Assembly: GCA_052143835.1 (NCBI GenBank)
Contig: JBKQRV010000093.1
Coordinates: 1-64,000, forward strand
DNA: 64,000 nt
Direction of reading: 5' to 3'
From: DASPPM01 sp052143835
GTDB taxonomy: Bacteria > Pseudomonadota > Alphaproteobacteria > JACZXZ01
In this document: in pieces, positions 9,207-17,445 of the stretch
How the letters are laid out: each line of letters starts with the position of its first letter
Position numbering within the stretch: position 1 is the stretch's first letter
Notes under the pieces: generated by a model
The model's database searches: none
What the model saw: only the letters and a program-made list of their open reading frames with translations
What the model was told of the DNA's origin: nothing
Made by a program: the position numbers and the translations under genes

Positions 9207-10190
9207 ATGTCGAGTGCCGCCCCTCGCTCCGCCCACGTGAAGAGATGGCTCGCGCTTTTCGGCAAGGGGGCGGTCTCCGCCTTCCTGCTCTGGCTCATGC
9301 TCCGGCATCTCGATTGGGCCGACGTCATCGCGCGCCTCCATAGTATTTCTCCGTTCTCGCTCCTCGGCGCGCTCCTGCTCACCTATGTCGGCACGTCGCT
9401 CTCGGCGGCGAGGTGGTGGCTCATTCTATCGGCGGTCAATTATCGGCTGCCGATCACCGATTTGCTGCGCTACGTCTTCGTGGGTTTCTTCTTCAACCAA
9501 GCATTGCCCTCGACCGTCGGGGGCGATGCCATGCGCATTGTCCTCGGCACGCGCGCCGGCCTGCCGGTGGACGTGGCCTTCCGCTCGGTGTTCGCGGAGC
9601 GGCTGATCGGCCTCTTCGTGCTGTTGCTGTTGAGCCTCGCCGGCCTGCCCAAGATCATGCGGTACTTCGACATGGACTATCATGCCTGGCTGTTGGCCGG
9701 CGTGGTCGTGGGCGGGCTCGTCGGCATGATCGCCGGCTGGTTTCTCATCAACGTCAGCGGCTGGCTCAGGCGTTTTCGCCTCGGCCGTCTCGTGCACAAC
9801 GTCGCGCGCGACGTCCTGGCCGTCCTCATGCATCGCCACTATTTCATCCTGATCGCGGTGATCTCGCTCATCGGCCAAGTGTTGGGGTGCCTCGCGATCT
9901 GGGCCATCGCCCGCGGCCTGGGGACCGGCCTCGACCCGATTCATACGCTGCTCGTGGTGCCCATCGTCCTCGTGCTCCTCATGGTGCCCATCTCCATCGC
10001 GGGCTGGGGGCTGCGCGAGTCGATGCTGCTCGTAGGCCTCGGCATCGTCGGCGTGAGCCCAGGGGATGCGGTTTTGACCTCGCTGCTTTATGGCCTCGTC
10101 AATCTGTTCGGAAGCCTCATCGGCGGGGTGTTGTGGCTGTTGGGCGGCAGCCGCCGCGGCGCGCTTAAGACGGAGGCGAAGCCCCTTTAA
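9207..10190 (+). CDS. Flippase-like integral membrane protein (LPG synthase TM / UPF0104 type)
   Basis: This is a 327-residue protein with about eight helices. It begins KGAVSAFLLWLMLRHLDWADV, and its landmarks NQALPSTVGGDAMRI and FAERLIGLFVLL are diagnostic of the lysylphosphatidylglycerol-synthase transmembrane domain (PF03706). Stand-alone members of this family occur beside lipid-sugar glycosyltransferases and are thought to handle lipid-linked intermediates. The start at 9207 follows AAGGGA and places the first helix normally; the frame is open to 9162. A likely role is moving or presenting a lipid-linked sugar made by the GtrB-like enzyme at 6776-7798. Confidence 0.85.
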   Translation: MSSAAPRSAHVKRWLALFGKGAVSAFLLWLMLRHLDWADVIARLHSISPFSLLGALLLTYVGTSLSAARWWLILSAVNYRLPITDLLRYVFVGFFFNQALPSTVGGDAMRIVLGTRAGLPVDVAFRSVFAERLIGLFVLLLLSLAGLPKIMRYFDMDYHAWLLAGVVVGGLVGMIAGWFLINVSGWLRRFRLGRLVHNVARDVLAVLMHRHYFILIAVISLIGQVLGCLAIWAIARGLGTGLDPIHTLLVVPIVLVLLMVPISIAGWGLRESMLLVGLGIVGVSPGDAVLTSLLYGLVNLFGSLIGGVLWLLGGSRRGALKTEAKPL

Positions 10191-10378
10191 GGGGGATTCT
10201 CCCTTCAATTCCCCATCATTCATTCCACCGCAATGGAGGTTGTCAGGGCTCTATTGGGTGGCGCCGAAGTCGTCTCCAGGCTGAAAAGCCGCGCGGAGCT
10301 TGTGGAGGGCACTGTCGAAGCGTTCGCGCGCCTCTAAAGCAAAATCCACAGAGAGGCGGCCCAATACCCTCGCAGACG

Positions 10379-10409
10379 TTGGCCCGGCCGCGCGGTTTCT
10401 GGCTATAAT
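10379..10409 (+). promoter_or_regulatory. Possible sigma-70 promoter
   Basis: A perfect TATAAT (10404-10409) lies 19 bp downstream of TTGGCC (10379-10384) and about 70 bp upstream of the GTG at 10480. The spacer is long and the -35 is weak. The box stands in the 289-bp gap 10191-10479, which holds no gene I can support. Confidence 0.4.
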
Positions 10410-10479
10410 GACACCACGTCAGCGGCCGGATTCGACCTGCGGGGATATCACGGGACGATAGCATTCGGGAGTTAGGGCG

Positions 10480-11817
10480 GTGAAGAGTTGGCTTAAGGAC
10501 CGTGCGCGCGGTTTGGTCGGCTATTACGACCTTCGCCAAGCTTTGGCGCGCATCGAGGACACCCTGAGTGTGGTCCTTTGGCGACAGGCGGATATTCTGG
10601 AAACGGACCGCGTTAACCTCTCTCGTTTGGAAGTCGCTGACTCGGCAAAATCCCGAATGAAAGGATCAAACTATTCATTCGCCAAGCGAGAGGTCTTGCG
10701 CCGACGCGCAATGGAATCGCAGCGGAGCGTACTCAGCCGGCTCGTCTGCGCGGCCTGTCTCGGCAACTTGGAACGACCGAGCGAAGGCGCCGAGCTGGCT
10801 TGCGCCAAATGCGGCGGGCGCTACGAGATTCGCGACGATGTCCCGATCATGTTGGTCATGGACCCCAATTGGGCCAAGAAACGGGATGAGATCGTCGGCG
10901 AAGTCGCCTACAACGCGCGCACGGCACCTCCACACGTGCATGAGCAGCGCAACAGCTTCATGAACGAGAGCAGCCGCTCTCTGCTGAAATCGCTGAACAT
11001 CGAGCTATCCCAGGACGACGTCCTCATCGTCGGCTGCTCCATGGCGGAAGCGGAATGCTTTGAGCCCCTCGCGCGCTCGTCGGTAGCGCTCGACATCGTC
11101 CCCGAGCTCACGTTGGCCTACCAGAAACACAGCGCAGGGGAAGGGCGGAACGTCGCGTGGATCTGCGGGGACGGCGAATGCTTGCCTTTCGCTGCCGGGA
11201 CGTTCGATACCGTGATCGTGCGCCAGGCGCTGCACCACATGCTGAAGTATTATTCCGCTATCAGCGAGTTCTTCCGCGTTTGCCGCGTCGGCGGACGCGT
11301 CATCATCATCGAGGAGCCATACAGCAAACCGGACCTGGCCGACGCGGCTCTGCTCGAATTGCCCGATGATTTTCCGCTCTACGGAACAATCCGCCTCGGA
11401 GATCTGCGTCGGCGGCTCGGCGTGCCAAGCGTGGCGTCCACCGGCACCAGCGGCCGCGAGCTGATCGACTTCAGCCGATTGGAGGCGATAAAAGCGTATA
11501 TTCCCGCGATCGCTGGCGATAACGAAAGCCTGCTCGCCGACAAGTACCACGCCTTCGCGACGATCAATTTGATTCTCTCGCTTCGCCTTCACACCGACGA
11601 GTTCGATCTGCTTTGGCCGGACAGGGTCGGTTGGGTGGACCACTCGGGTGAGGAGATCGCCTTCTGCACCGGCGCCAATCCGGCCGTGACTCAGCCCTTG
11701 ATCGAGCGCCTGGCCGCCGCGAGCACGCTTTCGGTCATTGCCCGCAAATCACGCAAGACGACCGTTCTGCGCATCCGCGACGACCTCAAAGCCTCGCCAA
11801 TGCAAGCGGTGTCGTGA
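10480..11817 (+). CDS. SAM methyltransferase with Trm112-like zinc ribbon and divergent motif I
   Basis: This is a 445-residue protein starting at GTG 10480. Residues ~1-80 are helical and charged. Cys90, Cys93, Cys108 and Cys111 (CAAC, CAKC, then GGRYEIRDDVPIML) form a Trm112-type ribbon. A methyltransferase domain follows: VLIVGCSMAEAE at motif I, then SVALDIVPE, the post-I DGECLPFAAGTFDTV and QALHHM. Motif I lacks the usual glycine after GC (GCSMAE instead of GCGxGxx), so SAM binding may be altered. The C-terminal ~120 residues contain no motif I recognise. It stands alone between the flippase-like gene and a convergent glycosyltransferase, behind a plausible promoter. Confidence 0.85.
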   Translation: MKSWLKDRARGLVGYYDLRQALARIEDTLSVVLWRQADILETDRVNLSRLEVADSAKSRMKGSNYSFAKREVLRRRAMESQRSVLSRLVCAACLGNLERPSEGAELACAKCGGRYEIRDDVPIMLVMDPNWAKKRDEIVGEVAYNARTAPPHVHEQRNSFMNESSRSLLKSLNIELSQDDVLIVGCSMAEAECFEPLARSSVALDIVPELTLAYQKHSAGEGRNVAWICGDGECLPFAAGTFDTVIVRQALHHMLKYYSAISEFFRVCRVGGRVIIIEEPYSKPDLADAALLELPDDFPLYGTIRLGDLRRRLGVPSVASTGTSGRELIDFSRLEAIKAYIPAIAGDNESLLADKYHAFATINLILSLRLHTDEFDLLWPDRVGWVDHSGEEIAFCTGANPAVTQPLIERLAAASTLSVIARKSRKTTVLRIRDDLKASPMQAVS

Positions 11818-11950
11818 GGCTTCAAGCCGCGACCCGGCCGTCCATCGCACGAGCCCCGCGCGGCGTGGGGGCTCTCTTGCTGCCGAGTGCCGCTGTGCTG
11901 AGGTCATGACGCTGGGCCGACGCGATGCGATGGGATCATGCGCTGCCGCC

Positions 11951-12820
11951 TCAGTCGCGTCCGATGATGAGGCCTCGCATGCGGCGCGCGAAGATCTTGG
12001 TCAGGCTCCAAGCGACCGAGACCCAGTTGCGCCATTGCAGCGCCTTCGAGCGGCCGGCCTTGCGCTCGTAAGAGACCGCATCGACCTCCACGAAGGAGGC
12101 GCCCTGATCCAGGACGCGTGTGAGCAATTCGGCCTGGAAGCCGAAGCCGGTGCCCTCGGTGTGATAGCGCAGCACGTAGGAGCGCCGATAGCAGTTGCCG
12201 CCGTTGTAATAGCGCGGCTTGTGACCGCTCAAGAGACGCACCAACGTCGCGAAGGCGCGCGAGAGGAGGATGCGGGCGCGGCTCTTCCCCAAGATCGTTC
12301 GATGGCAGGGCACGATGACGTCCGCCTTGTCGAGCGCGCGGAAGATATTGACGAAGGTCTCCACCGGCTCGACGTCGTCGCCCCAGGCGATACGATGGTA
12401 GCGCCCCTTGGCCAAGAAGGCGCTGTCGTAGCAATTGCGCGCGATGCCGCGGCGGCGCTCGTGCCGCACCAAGGTGATATCCGTCTCCGGGTGCTCGCGC
12501 ATGTAACGCTCGACCACGTCTGCGGTCCGATCGGTCGATGCGTCGTCGAAGACGTGCGCCTCGTAGGTGATGCCGGTCTGCCGCGCCGCCTCGGCGATCG
12601 TATCGAGGGTGCCGCAGACCCCGTCCTCCTCGTTGAGCACGGGGATGTAGAGCGTGATGTCGACCGTGCCGCTGAAGAGTTCATCGTAGAAATCCAGAAG
12701 CCCAGGCCGGCGGCCCGGAAATCCGTGGATCACGCGTGACCTTGCGGCGAGCGCCGGCCTCTCTACGTCCTCGCTGCCCATTCTCTTGCCCATTCGGCAC
12801 TCGTCGCCGGACCAAGCCAT
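11951..12820 (-). CDS. Family 2 glycosyltransferase
   Basis: This is a protein of up to 289 residues. The GT-A fold is seen in ITLYIPVLNEEDGV, DDASTDRTADVVER and the metal site WGDDVEPVETF (two acidic residues in place of DxD). It is followed by YYNGGNCYRRS and GFGFQAELLTRVLDQG. There is no long C-terminal membrane domain, only a short hydrophobic/basic end (KIFARRMRGLIIG). ATGs at 12820, 12793 and 12781 are all possible starts; none has a strong ribosome site. It is transcribed against the methyltransferase at 10480-11817 and away from the E1/aminotransferase operon. It probably adds a sugar to a lipid carrier or growing chain. Confidence 0.87.
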   Translation of the reverse strand: MAWSGDECRMGKRMGSEDVERPALAARSRVIHGFPGRRPGLLDFYDELFSGTVDITLYIPVLNEEDGVCGTLDTIAEAARQTGITYEAHVFDDASTDRTADVVERYMREHPETDITLVRHERRRGIARNCYDSAFLAKGRYHRIAWGDDVEPVETFVNIFRALDKADVIVPCHRTILGKSRARILLSRAFATLVRLLSGHKPRYYNGGNCYRRSYVLRYHTEGTGFGFQAELLTRVLDQGASFVEVDAVSYERKAGRSKALQWRNWVSVAWSLTKIFARRMRGLIIGRD

Positions 12821-13097
12821 CCGCGGGAGACGTTATGCTGATCGCTCAAGGGGGCGCAAGGGTGCGCGTGGGTCCTCAACGGGCCCGTTCCGAGGCCCGT
12901 GAATGTGGCGGCAACCGTTTGCTAACCTCTTCAATCTTCGAGTAATTCGATGCGAGCGAGGAGACCCAAATGGGCACCTTCGCGGGAAATTGCGGTATTG
13001 ATATCGCTCCGGACATCGCTATGATCTCGTCCCACGACGGTGGGCAGAAACCAGGGCCTCGGTCATCCGATCGGCCCGCAGAGGAGAAATCTCGATC

Positions 13098-14078
13098 TTG
13101 GAATCGAACCGGCCGCTCAGCAGGGACCGTGCGCTCAAGGCCTACCGGGACATGCTGCGCATCCGCATGGTCGAAGAGGCGATTGCGGAGCATTACAGCG
13201 AGCAGGAGATGCGTTGTCCTGTCCATTTGTCGGTCGGACAGGAGGCGGCCGCCGTCGGAGTGTGCCTGGCGCTCACCGACGCCGACCGCGCCTACAGCAC
13301 GCACCGCTGCCATTCGCATTATCTGGCCAAGGGCGGACCGCTCAAGCCGATGTTGGCGGAGATCTACGGCAAGGTGGACGGCTGCCTCGGCGGGCGCGGC
13401 GGGTCGATGCATCTCACCTCGCCCGAGCATGGCATGATGCTGAGCGTGCCGATCGTGGGAAGCTCGATTCCCTTGGCGGTCGGCTCAGCACTCGCGGATA
13501 CGATCGACGGGCGCGATAGCGTGAGCGTCGCCTTCTTCGGCGATGCGGCCGTCGAGGAGGGCATCTGGCACGAGAGCGCGAATTTCGCGAGCCTGCGCAA
13601 GCTGCCGGTGCTCTTCGTCTGCGAGAACAATCTCTACTCCGTCTACACCCCGCTCGCCGAGCGCCAGCCGAACCGGCCGCTCACGCAGCTCGCCGAATCG
13701 CATGGCATGGCGACGGCGCACGCCGACGGCAACGACTTGGACGCGGTCGCGCGCGCCTCGAGCGAAGCGGTCGCGCGCGCCCGGCGCGGCGACGGCCCCA
13801 GCTTTCTCCTGCTCGACACCTATCGTTGGCGCGAGCACTGCGGACCGAATTACGACAATAATATCGGCTACCGCACGCCCGAGGAGTTCGAGTCGTGGCG
13901 CGCGCTCGACCCGATCCCGCGCTACCGGCGCGCGCTCGAAAGCTCCGGCGCGCTCAGCGCCCAGGCGGCAGAGCGCATGGCATCCGAGATCGCTGCGGAG
14001 ATCGCGGAGGCCTTCGCCTTTGCCAAGGCCTCGCCCTTGCCCGATGCCAGCGCCGCGGCGAGCACGATATATGCCTGA
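13098..14078 (+). CDS. Thiamine-diphosphate-dependent E1 enzyme, alpha subunit
   Basis: This is a 326-residue protein from a TTG start at 13098, with GAGGAG about 11 nt upstream. It shows the 2-oxo-acid dehydrogenase E1-alpha pattern: LSVGQEAAAVG, YSTHRCHSHYLAKG, GRGGSMHL, and the ThDP/Mg motif GDAAVEEG (from Gly148; usually GDG) ending in FVCENNLYSVY. No lipoyl E2 or E3 gene lies nearby, which is unlike a pyruvate or acetoin dehydrogenase operon. It overlaps the beta-subunit gene by 8 bp and heads a run of two aminotransferases and a PIG-L protein. Two-subunit ThDP enzymes of this kind (for example AviB1/AviB2 in avilamycin biosynthesis) add two-carbon branches to sugars. A similar acyl transfer to a sugar is my inference. 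Confidence 0.9.
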   Translation: MESNRPLSRDRALKAYRDMLRIRMVEEAIAEHYSEQEMRCPVHLSVGQEAAAVGVCLALTDADRAYSTHRCHSHYLAKGGPLKPMLAEIYGKVDGCLGGRGGSMHLTSPEHGMMLSVPIVGSSIPLAVGSALADTIDGRDSVSVAFFGDAAVEEGIWHESANFASLRKLPVLFVCENNLYSVYTPLAERQPNRPLTQLAESHGMATAHADGNDLDAVARASSEAVARARRGDGPSFLLLDTYRWREHCGPNYDNNIGYRTPEEFESWRALDPIPRYRRALESSGALSAQAAERMASEIAAEIAEAFAFAKASPLPDASAAASTIYA

Positions 14079-15174
14079 GAGCGTCTCGACGATGACCGCG
14101 CTCCGTACGATCAGCATGGCCGACGCCATCCGCGAGGGACTGACGGAAGCGGCCAAGCGCGATCCCTCGGTCATCTTCTTTGCCGAGGGCGTGGCCGACC
14201 CGGCCGCGGTCTACGGCACGCTCAAGGGCATCGGCAGCGTGATCGGCCACGAGCGGATGATCGAGATGCCGGTTGCCGAGGCGGGCCTGTGCGGGGTCGC
14301 CATCGGGGCGGCACTCTCCGGCAAGCGGCCGGTGATCAGCTTCCACCGGGTCGAGTTCGCGCTGCTCGCGATGGAGCAGATCGTCAACAACGCCGCCAAG
14401 ACCACCTATATCAGCGGCGGCCGGCACCACGTTCCGATCGTGCTCCGGCTCGTGGTCGGCCGCGGCTGGGGCCAGGGTCCGGAGCACTCGCAGAGCCTCG
14501 AGACGATGTTCTCCTACTTCCCCGGCCTCAAGGTCGTCATGCCGACCTATCCCGCCGACACCAAGGGCATGGTCGTGGCCGCCGTCGAGGACAACAATCC
14601 GGTCATCCTCATCGAGCACCGCTGGTGTCATTACGTGCAGGGGCACGTCCCCGAGGGCTATTACCGCGAGGCGATCGACGGGCCGCGCACGATTCGCCAG
14701 GGCAAAGACATCACGATCGTCGCCACCAGCTACATGGTCCTGGAGGCGATGCGGGCGGCGACGGCGCTCGCGGCGCTCGGCGTGGACGCGGAAGTCATCG
14801 ACCTGCGCGTTCTGCGGCCGATGGCGCTCGCGCCGGTTCTCGCCTCCGTGCGCCGCACGGGACGACTCTTGACGGTCGACACCGGCTTCAAGACGCTCGG
14901 CATCGGCGCCGAGGTGGTGGCCGAGACGACGGCGAAGTGCTTCGCCGCGCTTAAGGCGGCACCCCAACGTATCGGGCTCCCGGACCATCCGCTGCCGAGC
15001 TCCCGCGGGCTCATCCGCGGCCTCTATCCGGACAGCATAAGCATCATGCGTACGATCAGCGAGATGCTCAAGCTGCCGGCGGAGCGGGAGGCGCAGGCCG
15101 AGGCCGAGCTCGCGGCCCAGCGCGGTAATCTGCCGATCGATGTGCCCGACCCGTTTTTCAAGGGCCCTTTCTAG
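14071..15174 (+). CDS. Thiamine-diphosphate-dependent E1 enzyme, beta subunit
   Basis: This is a 367-residue protein from ATG 14071, which overlaps the alpha gene's stop; ATG 14092 is an alternative. It is a typical E1-beta/transketolase pyrimidine-domain protein. It opens TISMADAIREGLTEAAKRDP and contains EMPVAEAGLCGVAIGAAL, a GPEHSQSLE loop and the C-terminal domain beginning GKDITIVATSY with DLRVLRPMAL. The last ~40 residues (AEREAQAEAELAAQRG) are an extra charged tail. It forms an alpha2beta2 enzyme with the preceding gene. The pair decarboxylates a 2-oxo acid and would pass the acyl group to an unknown acceptor, because E2 is absent here. Confidence 0.92.
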   Translation: MPESVSTMTALRTISMADAIREGLTEAAKRDPSVIFFAEGVADPAAVYGTLKGIGSVIGHERMIEMPVAEAGLCGVAIGAALSGKRPVISFHRVEFALLAMEQIVNNAAKTTYISGGRHHVPIVLRLVVGRGWGQGPEHSQSLETMFSYFPGLKVVMPTYPADTKGMVVAAVEDNNPVILIEHRWCHYVQGHVPEGYYREAIDGPRTIRQGKDITIVATSYMVLEAMRAATALAALGVDAEVIDLRVLRPMALAPVLASVRRTGRLLTVDTGFKTLGIGAEVVAETTAKCFAALKAAPQRIGLPDHPLPSSRGLIRGLYPDSISIMRTISEMLKLPAEREAQAEAELAAQRGNLPIDVPDPFFKGPF

Positions 15175-15222
15175 AACCGACGCCGTCCCTGCCGCGGCAG
15201 CCTGAGGAGACGAAGGATCGCC

Positions 15223-16332
15223 ATGCGCGTGCGCTACTCCCCGCTTGGCCAACAGTTCGCCGAGCCGGACGAGATATTCGAGGAGCTGCGCGCGCTGGTG
15301 AAGAGCGGCGACTTCACCTTGGGCAAGGCCGTGGACGAGTTCGAGACGGCCTTTGCCGAGACCGTCGGCATCAAGCATGCGATCGGGGTGGGCTCCGGCA
15401 CGGACGCGCTGAAGATTCCCTTGAAGGCGCTCGGCATCGGCCCCGGGGACGAGGTGATTACCTGCGCCAATACCTTCTGGGCCACGGTCGGCGCCATCGC
15501 CGAGGTCGGCGCGAAGCCGGTCTTCGTCGATTGCGACGACAGCTTCTGCCTCGATCCCGGGCTGCTCGAGCAGGCGATCACGCCGCGCACCAAGGCGATC
15601 ATGCCGGTCCATTTGACCGGCGAGGTCGCCGACATGCGGCGCATCGGGGCGATCGCCGAGCGCAACGCGCTGCCGCTCGTCGAGGACGGCTGCCAGAGCC
15701 TCATGGGCGAGCTCGACGGGGCCAAGGTGGGCAGCTTCGGCATTGCCTGCGGCTTCTCGATGCATCCCTTGAAGGTCATCAACGTTTGGGGCGATGCGGG
15801 GGTCGTCGTCACCAACGACGATGAAATGGACCGGCTGTGCCGCCTCCTGCGCAACCACGGCCTCAGGAACCGCGACGAGATGGAGATGTTCGGCTACAAT
15901 TCGCGGCTGGATTCCGTGCAGGCGGTCGTCGGCAAATGGATCTTGCGCCAGATCGACTGGATCGTCGAAACGCGCGCGAAGAACGCGGCCTATTACGACG
16001 AGGGCCTGAAGGACATTCCCGGCATCCGCGTGCCGCCGCGCAATCCGCGCTCCAAGAACGTCTACCTCCTCTATATGGTCTTTGCCGAGCGGCGCGACGA
16101 GCTGGTGCGGCACTGCCTCGCGGCCGGCGTTGAGGCCAAGGTGCATTACCCCGTTCCCCTCTATCGCCAGCCCGCACTCGCCTTTCTCGCCCACCGTCCG
16201 GGCGATTTCCCCGTGACCGACCGCCACGCCGCCTCCGTCATCAGCTTTCCGGTCGACCAGCATCTCGGCAGGCCCGAGCAGGATCACGTCATCTCAACCG
16301 TGCGGAATTTCTATCGCGGAGCCCCATCATGA
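15223..16332 (+). CDS. DegT/DnrJ/EryC1/StrS-type sugar aminotransferase (first of two)
   Basis: This is a 369-residue protein. It is a PLP-dependent aminotransferase of the DegT family: GVGSGTDALKIPLKALG, TCANTFWATVGAI, MPVHLTGEVADM, and Lys184 in FSMHPLKVINVWGDAG as the Schiff-base lysine, followed by NSRLDSVQAVVG. These enzymes aminate a 4-keto or 3-keto nucleotide sugar using glutamate. The gene lies 48 bp after the E1-beta gene, and its stop overlaps the next start (ATGA at 16329). That arrangement points to an aminated sugar whose pathway also uses the E1 enzyme. ATG 15223 follows GGAGACGAAGGA. Confidence 0.93.
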   Translation: MRVRYSPLGQQFAEPDEIFEELRALVKSGDFTLGKAVDEFETAFAETVGIKHAIGVGSGTDALKIPLKALGIGPGDEVITCANTFWATVGAIAEVGAKPVFVDCDDSFCLDPGLLEQAITPRTKAIMPVHLTGEVADMRRIGAIAERNALPLVEDGCQSLMGELDGAKVGSFGIACGFSMHPLKVINVWGDAGVVVTNDDEMDRLCRLLRNHGLRNRDEMEMFGYNSRLDSVQAVVGKWILRQIDWIVETRAKNAAYYDEGLKDIPGIRVPPRNPRSKNVYLLYMVFAERRDELVRHCLAAGVEAKVHYPVPLYRQPALAFLAHRPGDFPVTDRHAASVISFPVDQHLGRPEQDHVISTVRNFYRGAPS

Positions 16333-17441
16333 GCGAGGCCAAGGTCCCCTTCATCGATCTCAAGCAGCGCTTCGTCGAGGAGCGCGAGGAGCTGCTCGCC
16401 TGCGTCGAGCGCGTGCTCGCCAAGGGCCACGTCATACTCACGCCGGAGGTGCGCGAGCTCGAGGAGGCGGTCGAGCGCTACACCGGGGCCAAGCATTGCA
16501 TCAGCCTCAACTCGGGCACGGATGCGCTGATGCTCGGCCTCTGGGCCTGCGGCATCGGCAAGGGCGACGAGGTGATTCACCCGCCGATCTCGTTCGTGGC
16601 GACGACTGCCGCCATCGTGCACATCGGCGCCACGCCGGTCTTCGCCGACGTGGGGCCGGACCAGCTCATCGATCCGGCCCAGATCGAGCGCCGCATCACG
16701 CCGCGCACAAAGGCCATCATGCCGGTGCACTGGACGGGGCGCATGTGCAACATGCCCGCCATCCTCGACATCGCCAAGCGCCACAATCTCGTGGTGGTGG
16801 AGGATTCGGCGCAGTCGATGGGGTCGTATATGAGCGGCAAGCACGGCGGCACTTTCGGCCGGGCGGGTGCGATCTCCTGCCACGCGCTCAAGAACTTCAA
16901 CGCGATCGGCGACGGCGGCCTCCTCCTCACCGACGACGACGAGATCGACAAGAAGCTCCGCCTCTATCACAACCACGGCATAGCCTCGCGCGACAATATC
17001 GTGATCTACGGCGTCAATAGCCGGTTGGACGCCGTGAGCGCGGAAGTGCTCAAGTTCCGCCTGACCAGGCTCGAAAGCGTCGTCGGCCGGCGCCGTCGCA
17101 ATGCCAACCTCTATCGCCAGCTCATCAAGGCGCGCCAGGTGACGATCCCGGAGGAGAAGCCCGGCACCAAGGACGCCTACGTCATGTTCCTCGTCCTCGC
17201 CGAGCGGCGCGACGCGCTCAAGGAGGCGCTCGCCAAGGACGGCATCGAGACGCTCGTCTATTACGGCACGGCACTCCACCTGCACGAGGCGGCGAAGAAG
17301 CTCGGCTACAAGAGGGGCGACTTCCCCGCCGCCGAGAAGCAGTGCGACATGGTGCTGGCGCTGCCGCACCATCAGCACCTGACCGAGGACCAGATCGGCT
17401 TCGTGGCCGACAAGGTGAACCGCTTCTACGGGGTCAACTGA
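16329..17441 (+). CDS. DegT/DnrJ/EryC1/StrS-type sugar aminotransferase (second of two)
   Basis: This is a 370-residue protein, about the same length as its neighbour but clearly diverged. It opens PFIDLKQRFVEEREELL, a hallmark of DegT enzymes acting on C3 or C4 of nucleotide sugars. It also has SLNSGTDALMLGLWACG, HPPISFVATTAAI and MPVHWTGRMCNM, with the PLP lysine Lys188 in HALKNFNAIGDGG, then VNSRLDAVSAEVL. It starts inside the preceding stop (translational coupling) and is followed after 4 bp by the PIG-L gene. Two such enzymes in one operon suggest a diamino sugar, or that one has become a dehydratase-type PLP enzyme. The retained lysine argues against the latter for both proteins. Confidence 0.93.
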   Translation: MSEAKVPFIDLKQRFVEEREELLACVERVLAKGHVILTPEVRELEEAVERYTGAKHCISLNSGTDALMLGLWACGIGKGDEVIHPPISFVATTAAIVHIGATPVFADVGPDQLIDPAQIERRITPRTKAIMPVHWTGRMCNMPAILDIAKRHNLVVVEDSAQSMGSYMSGKHGGTFGRAGAISCHALKNFNAIGDGGLLLTDDDEIDKKLRLYHNHGIASRDNIVIYGVNSRLDAVSAEVLKFRLTRLESVVGRRRRNANLYRQLIKARQVTIPEEKPGTKDAYVMFLVLAERRDALKEALAKDGIETLVYYGTALHLHEAAKKLGYKRGDFPAAEKQCDMVLALPHHQHLTEDQIGFVADKVNRFYGVN

Positions 17442-17445
17442 GGCG

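Noticed and set aside
10181..10195. Small palindrome around the stop codon of the flippase-like gene (CCCCTTTAAGGGG)
   Set aside because: The stem is short, overlaps the stop codon and has no T-tract after it, so I do not call a terminator. I found no convincing intrinsic terminator elsewhere in the window either.
13954..16287. A very long open frame on the minus strand opposite the E1-beta and first aminotransferase genes
   Set aside because: It is rich in Asp/Arg/His/Gly with no domain motif, and lies exactly antisense to strongly conserved genes. Long antisense frames are common in GC-rich coding DNA. The same applies to 29076-31337 (minus), 18400-19935 (minus), 887-1756 (plus) and 34892-37294 (plus).
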